64,000 bases of DNA from Odiellus spinosus (GCA_963920705.1 OY987234.1:2604001-2668000), one strand, 5' to 3'. Positions 39,688-54,649 are shown, numbered from the stretch's first letter. Made by a program: numbers and translations. The notes: generated by a model from the sequence alone, not told the origin.

Positions 39688-41555
39688 TACACTTGGGAAA
39701 TTTGTGGATCTACACTTGGGAAATTTCTGGATCTGCACTTGGGAAATTTGTGGATCTTCACTTGGGAAATTTGTGGATCTACATTTGGGAAATTTGTGGA
39801 TCTACACTTGAGAAATTTGAGGATCTACACTTGGGAAATTTGTGGATCTGCACTTGAGAAATTTGTGGATCTACACTTGGGAAATTTGTGGATCTATACT
39901 TCTGAAATTTGTGGATCTATACTTGGGAATTTTGTGGATCTACACTTGGGAAATAGGAGGATCTGCACTTGGGAAATTTGTGGATCTACACTTGGGAAAT
40001 TTGTGGATCTACACTTGGGAAATTTGTGGATCTACACTTGGGAAATTTGTGGATCTATACTTCTGAAATTTGTGGATCTACACTTAGGAAATTTGTGGAT
40101 CTACACTTGGGAAATTTGAGGATCTGCACTTGGGAAATTTTTGGATCTGCACTTGGGAAATTTGTGGATCTGCACTTGGGAAATTTGTGGTTCTACACTT
40201 GGGAAATTTTTGGATCTACATTTGGGAAATTTGTGGATCTACACTTGGGAAATTTGTGGATCTACACTTGGGAAATTTGTGGATCTACACTTGGGAAATT
40301 TGTGGATCTACACTTGGGAAATTTGTGGATCTACACTTGGGAAATTTGTGGATCTACACTTGGGAAATTTGTGGATCTACACTTGGGAAATTTGTGGATC
40401 TACACTTGGGAAATTTGAGGATCTGCACTTGGGAAATTTTTGGATCTGCACTTGGGAAATTTGTGGATCTGCACTTATGAAATTTTTGGTTCTACACTTG
40501 GGAAATTTGTGGATCTACACTTGGGAAATTTGTGGATCTACACTTGGGAAATTTGTGGATCTACACTTGGGAAATTTGTGGATCTGCACTTGGGAAATTT
40601 GTGGATCTACACTTGGGAAATTTCTGGATCTGCACTTGGGAAATTTGTGGATCTTCACTTGGGAAATTTGTGGATCTACATTTGGGAAATTTGTGGATCT
40701 ACACTTGGGAAATTTGAGGATCTACACTTGGGAAATTTGTGGATCTGCACTTGGGAAATTTTTGGATCTGCACTTGGGAAATTTGTGGATCTGCACTTGG
40801 GAAATTTGTGGTTCTACACTTGGGAAATTTGTGGATCTACATTTGGGAAATTTGTGGGTCTACACTTGGGAAATTTGTGCATCTACACTTGGGAAATTTG
40901 TGGATTTACACTTGGGAAATTTGTGGATCTATACTTGGGAAATTTTTGGATCTACACTTGGGAAATTTGGTGATATACACTTGAAAAATTTGTGGATCTA
41001 CACTTGGGAAATTTGTGGATCTACACTTGGGAAATTTGTGGATCTACACTTGGGAAATTTGTGGATCTACACTTGGGAAATTTGTAGATCTATACTTCTG
41101 AAATTTGTGGATCTATACTTGGGAATTTTGTGGATCTACACTTGGGAAATAGGAGGATCTGCACTTGGGAAATTTGTGGATCTACACTTGGGAAATTTGT
41201 GGATCTACACTTGGGAAATTTGTGGATCTACACTTGGGAAATTTGTGGATCTATACTTCTGAAATTTGTGGATCTACTATTAGGAAATTTGTGGATCTAC
41301 ACTTGGGAAATTTGTGGATCTACACTTGGGAAATTTGTGGATCTATACTTCTGAAATTTGTGGATCTACACTTAGGAAATTTGTGGATCTACACTTGGGA
41401 AATTTGAGGATCTGCACTTGGGAAATTTTTGGATCTGCACTTGGGAAATTTGTGGATCTGCACTTGGGAAATTTGTGGTTCTACACTTGGGAAATTTTTG
41501 GATCTACATTTGGGAAATTTGTGAATCTACACTTGGGAAATTTGTGGATCTACAC
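39688..41555 (+). repeat. Right copy of the 5,175-bp-spaced duplication
   Basis: Partner of 34,513-36,380. Private changes here include CTACTATTAGG near 41,275, GTGATATAC near 40,971 and GTAGATCTATAC near 41,085, the last creating an isolated AGATCT. Confidence 0.75.
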
Positions 41556-41754
41556 TTGGGAAATTTGTGGATCTACACTTGGGAAATTTGTGGATCTACA
41601 CTTGGGAAATTTGTGGATCTACACTTGGGAAATTTGTGGATCTACACTTGGGAAATTTGTGGATCTACACTTGGGAAATTTGTGGATCTACACTTGGGAA
41701 ATTTGAGGATCTGCACTTGGGAAATTTTTGGATCTGCACTTGGGAAATTTGTGG

Positions 41755-43120
41755 ATCTGCACTTGGGAAATTTTTGGTTCTACACTTGGGAAATTTGTGG
41801 ATCTACACTTGGGAAATTTGTGGATCTACACTTGGGAAATTTAAGGATCTACACTTGGGAAATTTGTGGATCTGTTCTTGGGAAATTTGTGGATCTACAC
41901 TTGGGAAATTTGTGGATCTACATTTGGGAAATTTGTGGATCTACACTTGGGAAATTTGTGGATCTACTCTTGGGAAATTTGTGGATCTGCACTTTAGAAA
42001 TTTGTGGATCTACACTTCGGAAATTTGTGGATCTGCACTTATGAAATTTGTGGTTCTACACTTGGGTAATTTGTGGATCTACATTTGGGAAATTTGTGGA
42101 TCTACACTTGGGTAATTTGTGGATCTACACTTGGGAAATTTGTGGATCTGTTCTTGGGAAATTTGTGGATCTACACTTGGGAAATTTGTGGATCTACATT
42201 TGGGAAATTTGTGGATCTACACTTGGGAAATTTTTGGATCTACACTTGGGAAATTTGGTGATCTACACTTGGGAAATTTGTGGATCTACACTTGGGAAAT
42301 TTGTGGATCTACACTTGGGAAATTTGTGGATCTACACTTGGGAAATTTGTGGATCTACACTTGGAAAATTTGTGGATCTATACTTCTGAAATTTGTGGAT
42401 CTCTACTTAGGAATTTTGTGGATCTACACTTGGGAAATAAGAGGATCTGCACTTGGGAAATTTGTGGATCTGCACTTATGAAATTTGTGGATCTGCACTT
42501 ATGAAATTTGTGGATCTGCACTTGGGAAATTTGTGGATCTGCACTTGGGAAATTTGTGGATCTGCACTTGGAAAATTTGTGGATCTGAACTTGGGAAATT
42601 TGTGGATCAGCACTTGGGAAATTTGTGGATCTACATTTGGGAAATTTGTGGATCTACACTTGGGAAATTTGTGGATCTACACTTGGGAAATTTGTGGATC
42701 TGCACTTGGGAAATTTGTGGATCTGCACTTGGGAAATTTTTGGTTCTACACTTGGGAAATTTGTGGATCTACACTTGGGAAATTTGTGGATCTACACTTG
42801 GGAAATTTAAGGATCTACACTTGGGAAATTTGTGGATCTGTTCTTGGGAAATTTGTGGATCTACACTTGGGAAATTTGTGGATCTACATTTGGGAAATTT
42901 GTGGATCTACACTTGGGAAATTTGTGGATCTACTCTTGGGAAATTTGTGGATCTGCACTTTAGAAATTTGTGGATCTACACTTCGGAAATTTGTGGATCT
43001 GCACTTATGAAATTTGTGGTTCTACACTTGGGTAATTTGTGGATCTACATTTGGGAAATTTGTGGATCTACACTTGGGTAATTTGTGGATCTACACTTGG
43101 GAAATTTGTGGATCTGTTCT
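41755..43120 (+). repeat. 966-bp (42-monomer) duplication
   Basis: About 400 bp from 41,755 recurs from 42,721 at an offset of 42 monomers. It includes TTTAAGG, GATCTGTTCTTGGG, CTACACTTCGG and CTTGGGTAATTTG in the same order. Edges are approximate. Confidence 0.7.
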
Positions 43121-44330
43121 TGGGAAATTTTTGGATCTACACTTGGGAAATTTGTGGATCTACATTTGGGAAATTTGTGGATCTACACTTGGGAAATTTG
43201 TGGATCTACTCTTGGGAAATTTGTGGATCTGCACTTTAGAAATTTGTGGATCTACACTTGGGAAATTTGTGGATCTGCACTTATGAAATTTGTGGTTCTA
43301 CACTTGGGTAATTTGTGGATCTACATTTGGGAAATTTGTGGATCTACACTTGGGAAATTTGTGGATCTACACTTGGGAAATTTGTGGGTCTACACTTGGG
43401 AAATTTGTGGATCTACACTTGGGAAATTTGTGGATTTACACTTGGGAAATTTGTGGATCTACACTTGGGAAATTTTTGGATCTACACTTGGGAAATTTGG
43501 TGATCTACACTTGGGAAATTTGTGGATCTACACTTGGGAAATTTGTGGATCTACACTTGGGAAATTTGTGGATCTACACTTGGGAAATTTGTGGATCTAC
43601 ACTTGGAAAATTTGTGGATCTATACTTCTGAAATTTGTGGATCTCTACTTAGGAATTTTGTGGATCTACACTTGGGAAATAAGAGGATCTGCACTTGGGA
43701 AATTTGTGGATCTGCACTTATGAAATTTGTGGATCTGCACTTGGGAAATTTGTGGATCTGCACTTGGGAAATTTGTGGATCTGCACTTGGGAAATTTGTG
43801 GATCTGCACTTGGAAAATTTGTGGATCTGAACTTGGGAAATTTGTGGATCAGCACTTGGGAAATTTGTGGATCTACATTTGGGAAATTTGTGGATCTACA
43901 CTTGGGAAATTTGTGGATCTACACTTGGGAAATTTGTGGATCTGCACTTGGGAAATTTGTGGATCTACACTTGGGAAATTTGTGGATCTACATTTGGGAA
44001 ATTTGTGGATCTACACTTGGGAAATTTGAGGATCTACACTTGGGAAATTTGTGGATCTGCACTTGGGAAATTTTTGGATCTGCACTTGGGAAATTTGTGG
44101 ATCTGAACTTGGGAAATTTGTGGTTCTACACTTGGGAAATTTGTGGATCTACATTTGGGAAATTTGTGGGTCTACACTTGGGAAATTTGTGGATCTACAC
44201 TTGGGAAATTTGTGGATTTACACTTGGGAAATTTGTGGATCTATACTTGGGAAATTTTTGGATCTACACTTGGGAAATTTGGTGATCTACACTTGGGAAA
44301 TTTGTGGATCTACACTTGGGAAATTTGTGG
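43090..44330 (+). repeat. Left copy of an 18,925-bp-displaced duplication
   Basis: It matches about 62,015-63,255 with the same order of GATCTGTTCTTGGG, CTACTCTTGGG, CACTTTAGAAA, CTTGGGTAATTTG, GATCTCTACTTAGG and AAATAAGAGG monomers, and differs by a modest number of substitutions. The offset is 823 monomers minus four bases. Homology goes on to about 44,690/63,590 after a one-monomer difference. Confidence 0.8.
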
Positions 44331-44405
44331 ATCTACACTTGGGAAATTTGTGGATCTACACTTGGGAAATTTGTGGATCTACACTTGGGAAATTTGTGGA
44401 TCTAC

Positions 44406-45612
44406 ACTTGGGAAATTTGTGGATCTATACTTCTGAAATTTTTGGATCTATACTTAGGAATTTTGTGGATCTACACTCGGGAAATAGGAGGATCTGCACT
44501 TGGGAAATTTGTGGATCTGCACTTATGAAATTTGTGGATCTGCACTTGGGAAATTTGTGGATCTGCACTTGGGAAATTTGTGGATCTGCACTTGGGAAAT
44601 TTGTGGATCTGAACTTGGGAAAGTTGTGGATCAGCACTTGGGAAATTTGTGGATCTGCACTTGGGAAATTTGTGGATCTACACTTGGGAAATTTGTGGAT
44701 CTACACTTGGGAATTTGTGGATCTACACTTGGGAAATTTGTGGATCTACACTTGGGAAATTTGTGGATCTACACTTGGGAAATTTTTGGATCTACACTTG
44801 GGAAATTTGTGGATCTACACTTGGGAAATTTGTGGAACTACACTTGGGAAATTTGTGGATCTACACTTGGGAAATTTGTGGATTTACACTTGGGAAATTT
44901 GTGGATCTACACTTGGGAAATTTTTGGATCTACACTTCGGAAATTTGGTGATCTACACTTGGGAAATTTGTGGATCTACACTTGGGAAATTTGTGGATCT
45001 ACACTTGGGAAATTTGTGGATCTACACTTGGAAAATTTGTGGATCTATACTTCTGAAATTTGTGGATCTATACTTAGGAATTTTGTGGATCTACACTTGG
45101 GAAATAAGAGGATCTGAACTTGGGAAATTTGTGGATCTGCACTTGGGAAATTTGTGGATCTGCACTTGGGAAATTTGTGGATCTGAACTTGGGAAATTTG
45201 TGGATCAGCACTTGGGAAATTTGTGGATCTGCACTTGGGAAATTTGTGGATCTATACTTCTGAAATTTGTGGATCTATACTTAGGAATTTTGTGGATCTA
45301 CACTCGGGAAATAGGAGGATCTGCACTTGGGAAATTTGTGGATCTGCACTTATGAAATTTGTGGATCTGCACTTGGGAAATTTGTTTATCTGCACTTGGG
45401 AAATTTGTGGATCTGCACTTGGGAAATTTGTGGATCTGAACTTGGGAAAGTTGTGGATCAGCACTTGGGAAATTTGTGGATCTGCACTTGGGAAATTTGT
45501 GGATCTACACTTGGGAAATTTGTGCATCTACACTTGGGAATTTGTGGATCTACACTTGGGAAATTTGTGGATCTACACTTGGGAAATTTGTGGATCTACA
45601 CTTGGGAAATTT
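44406..45612 (+). repeat. 827-bp tandem duplication
   Basis: About 44,406-44,785 recurs at 45,233-45,612 at an offset of 36 monomers minus one base, with the lineage-2 22-bp monomer in both copies. Private changes include TTTGTTTATCTGC near 45,383 and GTGCATCTAC near 45,522 in the right copy. Confidence 0.75.
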
Positions 45613-45711
45613 GTGGATCTACACTTGGGAAATTTGTGGATCTACACTTGGGAAATTTGTGGATCTACACTTGGGAAATTTGTGGATCTACACTTGCGAA
45701 ATTTGTGGATT

Positions 45712-48700
45712 TACACTTGGGAAATTTGTGGATCTACACTTGGGAAATTTGTGGATCTACACTTGGGAAATTTGTGGATCTACACTTGGAAAATTTGTGG
45801 ATCTATACTTCTGAAATTTGTGGATCTATACTTAGGAATTTTGTGGATCTACACTTGGGAAATAAGAGGATCTGCACTTGGGAAATTTGTGGATCTGCAC
45901 TTGGGAAATTTGTGGATCTGCACTTGGGAAATTTGTGGATCTGAACTTGGGAAATTTGTGGATCAGCACTTGGGAAATTTGTGGATCTGCACTTGGGAAA
46001 TTTGTGGATCTACACTTGGGAAATTTGTGGATCTACACTTGGGAAATTTGTGGATCTACACTTGGGAAATTTGTGGATCTACACTTGGGAAATTTGTGGA
46101 TCTACACTTGGGAAATTTGTGGATCTACACTTGGGAAATTTGTGGATCTACACTTGGGAAATCTGTGGATCTACACTTTGGAAATTTGTGGATCTACACT
46201 TGGGAAATTTGTGGGTCTACACTTGGGAAATTTGTGGATCTACACTTGGGAAATTTGTGGATTTACACTCGGGAAATTTGTGGATCTACACTTGGGAAAT
46301 TTTTAGATCTACACTTGGGAAATTTTTTGATCTACACTTGGGAAATTTGTGGATCTACACTTGGGAAATTTGTGGATCTACACTTGGGAAATTTGTGGAT
46401 CTACACTTGGGAAATTTATGGATCTACACTTGGGAAATTTGTGGATCTACACTTGGGAAATTTGTGGATCTACACTTGGGAAATTTGTGGATCTACACTT
46501 GGGAAATTTCCGGATCTGCACTTGGGAAATTTGTGGATCTTCACTTGGGAAATTTGTGGATCTACATTTGGGAAATTTGTGGATCTACACTTGAGAAATT
46601 TGAGGATCTACACTTGGGAAATTTGTGGATCTGCACTTGGGAAATTTTTGGATATGCACTTGGGAAATTTGTGGATCTGCACTTGGGAAATTTGTGGTTC
46701 TACACTTGGGAAATTTGTGGATCTACATTTGGGAAATTTGTGGGTCTACACTTGGGAAATTTGTGGATCTACACTTGGGAAATTTGTGGATTTACACTTG
46801 GGAAATTTGTGGATCTATACTTGGGAAATTTTTGGATCTACACTTGGGAAATTTTTTGATCTACACTTGGGAAATTTGTGGATCTACACTTGGGAAATTT
46901 GTGGATCTACACTTGGGAAATTTGTGGATTTGCACTTGGGAAATTTGTGGATCTACACTTGGGAAATTTTTGGATCTACACTTGGGAAATTTGGTGATCT
47001 ACACTTGGGAAATTTGTGGATCTACACTTGGGAAATTTGTGGATCTACACTTGGGAAATTTGTGGATCTACACTTGGAAAATTTGTGGATCTATACTTAG
47101 GAATTTTGTGGATCTACACTTGGGAAATAAGAGGATCTGCACTTGGGAAATTTGTGGATCTGCACTTGGGAAATTTGTGGATCTGCACTTGGGAAATTTG
47201 TGGATCTGCACTTGGGAAATTTGTGGATCTGAACTTGGGAAATTTGTGGATCAGCACTTGGGAAATTTGTGGATCTGCACTTGGGAAATTTGTGGATCTA
47301 CACTTGGGAAATTTGTGGATCTACACTTGGGAAATTTGTGGATCTACACTTGGGAAATTTGTGGATCTACACTTGGGAAATTTGTGGATCTACACTTGGG
47401 AAATTTGTGGATCTACACTTGGGAAATTTGTGGATCTACACTTGGGAAATTTGTGGATCTACACTTGGGAAATTTGTGGATTTACACTTGGGAAATTTGT
47501 GGATCTACACTTGGGAAATTTTTGGATCTACACTTGGGAAATTTGGTGATCTACACTTGGGAAATTTGTGGATCTACACTTGGGAAATTTGTGGATCTAC
47601 ACTTGGGAAATTTGTGGATCTACACTTGGAAAATTTGTGGATCTATACTTCTGAAATTTGTGGATCTATACTTAGGAATTTTGTGGATCTACACTTGGGA
47701 AATAAGAGGATCTGCACTTGGGAAATTTGTGGATCTGCACTTGGGAAATTTGTGGATCTGCACTTGGGAAATTTGTGGATCTGAACTTGGGAAATTTGTG
47801 GATCAGCACTTGGGAAATTTGTGGATCTGCACTTGGGAAATTTGTGGATCTACACTTGGGAAATTTGTGGATCTACACTTGGGAAATTTGTGGATCTACA
47901 CTTGGGAAATTTGTGGATCTACACTTGGGAAATTTGTGGATCTACACTTGGGAAATTTGTGGATCTACACTTGGGAAATTTGTGGATCTACACTTGGGAA
48001 ATCTGTGGATCTACACTTGGGAAATTTGTGGATCTACACTTGGGAAATTTGTGGGTCTACACTTGGGAAATTTGTGGATCTACACTTGGGAAATTTGTGG
48101 ATTTACACTCGGGAAATTTGTGGATCTACACTTGGGAAATTTTTAGATCTACACTTGGGAAATTTTTTGATCTACACTTGGGAAATTTGTGGATCTACAC
48201 TTGGGAAATTTGTGGATCTACACTTGGGAAATTTGTGGATCTACACTTGGGAAATTTATGGATCTACACTTGGGAAATTTGTGGATCTAGACTTGGGAAA
48301 TTTGTGGATCTACACTTGGGAAATTTGTGGATCTACACTTGGGAAATTTCTGGATCTGCACTTGGGAAATTTGTGGATCTTCACTTGGGAAATTTGTGGA
48401 TCTACATTTGGGAAATTTGAGGATCTACACTTGGGAAATTTGTGGATCTGCACTTGGGAAATTTTTGGATATGCACTTGGGAAATTTGTGGATCTGCACT
48501 TGGGAAATTTGTGGTTCTACACTTGGGAAATTTGTGGATCTACATTTGGGAAATTTGTGGGTCTACACTTGGGAAATTTGTGGATCTACACTTGGGAAAT
48601 TTGTGGATTTACACTTGGGAAATTTGTGGATCTATACTTGGGAAATTTTTGGATCTACACTTGGGAAATTTTTTGATCTACACTTGGGAAATTTGTGGAT

Positions 48701-50300
48701 CTACACTTGGGAAATTTGTGGATCTACACTTGGGAAATTTGTGGGTCTACACTAGGGAAATTTGTGGATCTACACTTGGGAAATTTGTGGATTTGCACTT
48801 GGGAAATTTGTGGATCTACACTTGGGAAATTTTTGGATCTACACTTGGGAAATTTGGTGATCTACACTTGGGAAATTTGTGGATCTACACTTGGGAAATT
48901 TGTGGATCTACACTTGGGAAATTTGTGGATCTACACTTGGAAAATTTGTGGATCTATACTTAGGAATTTTGTGGATCTACACTTGGGAAATAAGAGGATC
49001 TGCACTTGGGAAATTTGTGGATCTGCACTTGGGAAATTTGTGGATCTGCACTTGGGAAATTTGTGGATCTGCACTTGGGAAATTTGTGGATCTGAACTTG
49101 GGAAATTTGTGGATCAGCACTTGGGAAATTTGTGGATCTGCACTTGGGAAATTTGTGGATCTACACTTGGGAAATTTGTGGATCTACACTTGGGAAATTT
49201 GTGGATCTACACTTGGGAAATTTGTGGATCTACACTTGGGAAATTTGTGGATCTACACTTGGGAAATTTGTGGATCTACACTTGGGAAATTTGTGGATCT
49301 ACACTTGGGAAATTTGTGGATCTACACTTGGGAAATTTGTGGATCTACACTTGGGAAATTTGTGGATTTACACTTGGGAAATTTGTGGATCTACACTTGG
49401 GAAATTTTTGGATCTACACTTGGGAAATTTGGTGATCTACACTTGGGAAATTTGTGGATCTACACTTGGGAAATTTGTGGATCTACACTTGGGAAATTTG
49501 TGGATCTACACTTGGAAAATTTGTGGATCTATACTTCTGAAATTTGTGGATCTATACTTAGGAATTTTGTGGATCTACACTTGGGAAATTTGTGGATCTG
49601 CACTTGGGAAATTTGTGGATCTGCACTTGGGAAATTTGTGGATCTGAACTTGGGAAATTTGTGGATCAGCACTTGGGAAATTTGTGGATCTGCACTTGGG
49701 AAATTTGTGGATCTACACTTGGGAAATTTGTGGATCTACACTTGGGAAATTTGTGGATCTACACTTGGGAAATTTGTGGATCTACACTTGGGAAATTTGT
49801 GGATCTACACTTGGGAAATTTGTGGATCTACACTTGGGAAATTTGTGGATCTACACTTGGGAAATCTGTGGATCTACACTTGGGAAATTTGTGGATCTAC
49901 ACTTGGGAAATTTGTGGGTCTACACTTGGGAAATTTGTGGATCTACACTTGGGAAATTTGTGGATTTACACTCGGGAAATTTGTGGATCTACACTTGGGA
50001 AATTTTTAGATCTACACTTGGGAAATTTTTTGATCTACACTTGGGAAATTTGTGGATCTACACTTGGGAAATTTGTGGATCTACACTTGGGAAATTTGTG
50101 GATCTACACTTGGGAAATTTGTGGATCTACACTTGGGAAATTTGTGGATCTACACTTGGGAAATTTGTGGATCTTCACTTGGGAAATTTGTGGATCTACA
50201 TTTGGGAAATTTGTGGATCTACACTTGAGAAATTTGAGGATCTACACTTGGGAAATTTGTGGATCTGCACTTGGGAAATTTTTGGATATGCACTTGGGAA
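45712..50300 (+). repeat. Three successive copies of a 1.84-1.86 kb HOR
   Basis: Copy starts can be set at about 45,712, 47,552 and 49,438. The first step is 1,840 bp (80 monomers). The second alternates between 82 and 81 monomers because one monomer is missing from copy 3: the AAATAAGAGG monomer is absent after the TTAGGAATTTTG monomer near 49,560. Copy 2 has lost one monomer near 48,417, where CTACATTTGGG runs straight into TTTGAGG. Confidence 0.8.
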
Positions 50301-51530
50301 ATTTGTGGATCTGCACTTGGGAAATTTTTGGATATGCACTTGGGAAATTTGTGGATCTGCACTTGGGAAATTTGTGGTTCTACACTTGGGAAATTTGTGG
50401 ATCTACATTTGGGAAATTTGTGGGTCTACACTTGGGAAATTTGTGGATCTACACTTGGGAAATTTGTGGATTTACACTTGGGAAATTTGTGGATCTATAT
50501 TTGGGAAATTTTTGGATCTACACTTGGGAAATTTTTTGATCTACACTTGGGAAATTTGTGGATCTACACTTGGGAAATTTGTGGATCTACACTTGGGAAA
50601 TTTGTGGGTCTACACTAGGGAAATTTGTGGATCTACACTTGGGAAATTTGTGGATTTACACTTGGGAAATTTGTGGATCTACACTTGGGAAATTTTTGGA
50701 TCTACACTTGGGAAATTTGGTGATCTACACTTGGGAAATTTGTGGATCTACACTTGGGAAATTTGTGGATCTACACTTGGGAAATTTGTGGATCTACACT
50801 TGGAAAATTTGTGGATCTATACTTCTGAAATTTGTGGATCTATACTTAGGAATTTTGTGGATCTACACTTGGGAAATAAGAGGATCTGCACTTGGGAAAT
50901 TTGTGGATCTGCACTTGGGAAATTTGTGGATCTGAACTTGGGAAATTTGTGGATCAGCACTTGGGAAATTTGTGGATCTGCACTTGGGAAATTTGTGGAT
51001 CTACACTTGGGAAATTTGTGGATCTACACTTGGGAAATTTGTGGATCTACACTTGGGAAATTTCTGGATCTGCACTTGGGAAATTTGTGGATCTGCACTT
51101 GGGAAATTTGTGGGTCTACACTTGGGAAATTTGTGGATCTACACTTGGGAAATTTGTGGATTTACACTCGGGAAATTTGTGGATCTACACTTGGGAAATT
51201 TTTAGATCTACACTTGGGAAATTTTTTGATCTACACTTGGGAAATTTGTGGATCTACACTTGGGAAATTTGTGGATCTACACTTGGGAAATTTGTGGATC
51301 TACACTTGGGAAATTTGTGGATCTACACTTGGGAAATTTGTGGATCTACACTTGGGAAATTTGTGGATCTACACTTGGGAAATTTCTGGATCTGCACTTG
51401 GGAAATTTGTGGATCTTCACTTGGGAAATTTGTGGATCTACATTTGGGAAATTTGTGGATCTACACTTGAGAAATTTGAGGATCTACACTTGGGAAATTT
51501 GTGGATCTGCACTTGGGAAATTTTTGGATA
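50289..51530 (+). repeat. Left copy of a 5,312-bp-spaced duplication
   Basis: It matches about 55,601-56,842 at an offset of 231 monomers minus one base. Visible differences include CTATATTTGGG near 50,495 here and CTAGGAAAA near 55,927 there. At the right end TTTTTGGATATATAC here faces TTTTTGGATATGCAC. Confidence 0.75.
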
Positions 51531-54500
51531 TATACTTGGGAAATTTGTGGATCTGCACTTGGGAAATTTGTGGATCTACATTTGGGAAATTTGTGGATCT
51601 ACACTTGGGAAATTTGTGGATCTACACTTGGGAAATCTGTGGATCTACACTTGGGAAATTTGTGGATCTACACTTGGGAAATTTGTGGGTCTACACTTGG
51701 GAAATTTGTGGATCTACACTTGGGAAATTTGTGGATTTACACTCGGGAAATTTGTGGATCTACACTTGGGAAATTTTTAGATCTACACTTGGGAAATTTT
51801 TTGATCTACACTTGGGAAATTTGTGGATCTACACATGGGAAATTTGTGGATCTACACTTGGGAAATTTGTGGATCTACACTTGGGAAATTTGTGGATCTA
51901 CACTTGGGAAATTTGTGGATCTACACTTGGGAAATTTGTGGATCTTCACTTGGGAAATTTGTGGATCTACATTTGGGAAATTTGTGGATCTACACTTGAG
52001 AAATTTGAGGATCTACACTTGGGAAATTTGTGGATCTGCACTTGGGAAATTTTTGGATAAGCACTTGGGAAATTTGTGGATCTGCACTTGGGAAATTTTT
52101 GGATATGCACTTGGGAAATTTGTGGATCTGCACTTGGGAAATTTGTGGTTCTACACTTGGGAAATTTGTGGATCTACATTTGGGAAATTTGTGGGTCTAC
52201 ACTTGGGAAATTTGTGGATCTACACTTGGGAAATTTGTGGATTTACACTTGGGAAATTTGTGGATCTATACTTGGGAAATTTTTGGATCTACACTTGGGA
52301 AATTTTTTGATCTACACTTGGGAAATTTGTGGATCTACACTTGGGAAATTTGTGGATCTACACTTGGGAAATTTGTGGGTCTACACTAGGGAAATTTGTG
52401 GATCTACACTTGGGAAATTTGTGGATTTACACTTGGGAAATTTGTGGATCTACACTTGGGAAATTTTTGGATCTACACTTGGGAAATTTGGTGATCTACA
52501 CTTGGGAAATTTGTGGATCTACACTTGGGAAATTTGTGGATCTACACTTGGGAAATTTGTGGATCTACACTTGGGAAATTTGTGGATCTACACTTGGGAA
52601 ATTTCTGGATCTGCACTTGGGAAATTTGTGGATCTGCACTTGGGAAATTTGTGGGTCTACACTTGGGAAATTTGTGGATCTACACTTGGGAAATTTGTGG
52701 ATTTACACTCGGGAAATTTGTGGATCTACACTTGGGAAATTTGTGGATCTACACTTGGGAAATTTGTGGATCTACACTTGGGAAATTTCTGGATCTGCAC
52801 TTGGGAAATTTGTGGATCTGCACTTGGGAAATTTGTGGGTCTACACTTGGGAAATTTGTGGATCTACACTTGGGAAATTTGTGGATTTACACTCGGGAAA
52901 TTTGTGGATCTACACTTGGGAAATTTTTAGATCTACACTTGGGAAATTTTTTGATCTACACTTGGGAAATTTGTGGATCTACACTTGGGAAATTTGTGGA
53001 TCTACACTTGGGAAATTTGTGGATCTACACTTGGGAAATTTGTGGATCTACACTTGGGAAATTTGTGGATCTACACTTGGGAAATTTGTGGATCTACACT
53101 TGGGAAATTTCTGGATCTGCACTTGGGAAATTTGTGGATCTTCACTTGGGAAATTTGTGGATCTACATTTGGGAAATTTGTGGATCTACACTTGAGAAAT
53201 TTGAGGATCTACACTTGGGAAATTTGTGGATCTGCACTTGGGAAATTTTTGGATATATACTTGGGAAATTTGTGGATCTGCACTTGGGAAATTTGTGGTT
53301 CTACACTTGGGAAATTTGTGGATCTACACTTGGGAAATTTGTGGGTCTACACTAGGGAAATTTGTGGATCTACACTTGGGAAATTTGTGGATTTACACTT
53401 GGGAAATTTGTGGATCTACACTTGGGAAATTTTTGGATCTACACTTGGGAAATTTGTGGATCTACACTTGGGAAATTTGTGGATCTACACTTGGAAAATT
53501 TGTGGATTTATACTTAGGAATTTTGTGGATCTACACTTGGGAAATAAGAGGATCTGCACTTGGGAAATTTGTGGATCTGCACTTGGGAAATTTGTGGATC
53601 TGCACTTGGGAAATTTGTGGATCTGCACTTGGGAAATTTGTGGATCTGAACTTGGGAAATTTGTGGATCAGCACTTGGGAAATTTGTGGATCTGCACTTG
53701 GGAAATTTGTGGATCTACACTTGGGAAATTTGTGGATCTACACTTGGGAAATTTGTGGATCTGCACTTGGGAAATTTGTGGATCTACACTTGGGAAATTT
53801 GTGGATCTACACTTGGGAAATTTGTGGATCTACACTTGGGAAATTTGTGGATCTACACTTGGGAAATTTGTGGATCTACACTTGGGAAATTTGTGGATTT
53901 ACACTTGGGAAATTTGTGGATCTACACTTGGGAAATTTTTGGATCTACACTTGGGAAATTTGGTGATCTACACTTGGGAAATTTGTGGATCTACACTTGG
54001 GAAATTTGTGGATCTACACTTGGGAAATTTGTGGATCTACACTTGGAAAATTTGTGGATCTATACTTCTGAAATTTGTGGATCTATACTTAGGAATTTTG
54101 TGGATCTACACTTGGGAAATAAGAGGATCTGCACTTGGGAAATTTGTGGATCTGCACTTGGGAAATTTGTGGATCTGCACTTGGGAAATTTGTGGATCTG
54201 AACTTGGGAAATTTGTGGATCAGCACTTGGGAAATTTGTGGATCTGCACTTGGGAAATTTGTGGATCTACACTTGGGAAATTTGTGGATCTACACTTGGG
54301 AAATTTGTGGATCTACACTTGGGAAATTTGTGGATCTACACTTGGGAAATTTGTGGATCTACACTTGGGAAATTTGTGGATCTACACTTGGGAAATTTGT
54401 GGATCTACACTTGGGAAATCTGTGGATCTACACTTGGGAAATTTGTGGATCTACACTTGGGAAATTTGTGGGTCTACACTTGGGAAATTTGTGGATCTAC

Positions 54501-54649
54501 ACTTGGGAAATTTGTGGATTTACACTTGGGAAATTTGTGGATCTACACTTGGGAAATTTTTAGATCTACACTTGGGAAATTTTTTGATCTACACTTGGGA
54601 AATTTGTGGATCTACACTTGGGAAATTTGTGGATCTACACTTGGGAAAT

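Larger units (their letters stand above)
34513..44330 (+). repeat. HOR domain IV (GATCTGTTCTTGGG type)
   Basis: Diagnostic monomers are GATCTGTTCTTGGG (near 36,719; 38,046; 38,650; 41,874; 42,141; 42,838; 43,116), CTTGGGTAATTTG (36,911; 38,842; 42,061; 42,109; 43,028; 43,075; 43,306), TTTAAGGATCTAC and GATCTCTACTTAGG (37,249; 39,180; 42,400; 43,640). The segment 34.5-36.4 kb is transitional and shares its pattern with 39.7-41.5 kb and with 28.2-28.6 kb. There is no unique sequence or gene. Confidence 0.8.
22926..45553 (+). repeat. 22-bp monomer lineage 2 (CTTGGGAATTTGTGG)
   Basis: Four monomers lack one A in the core (GGGAATTTG) and are 22 bp long, starting at 22,926, 25,501, 44,705 and 45,532. 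The spacings of 2,575 and 827 bp equal the local duplication offsets. One ancestral deletion therefore explains all four and links domain III with the start of domain V. Confidence 0.85.
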
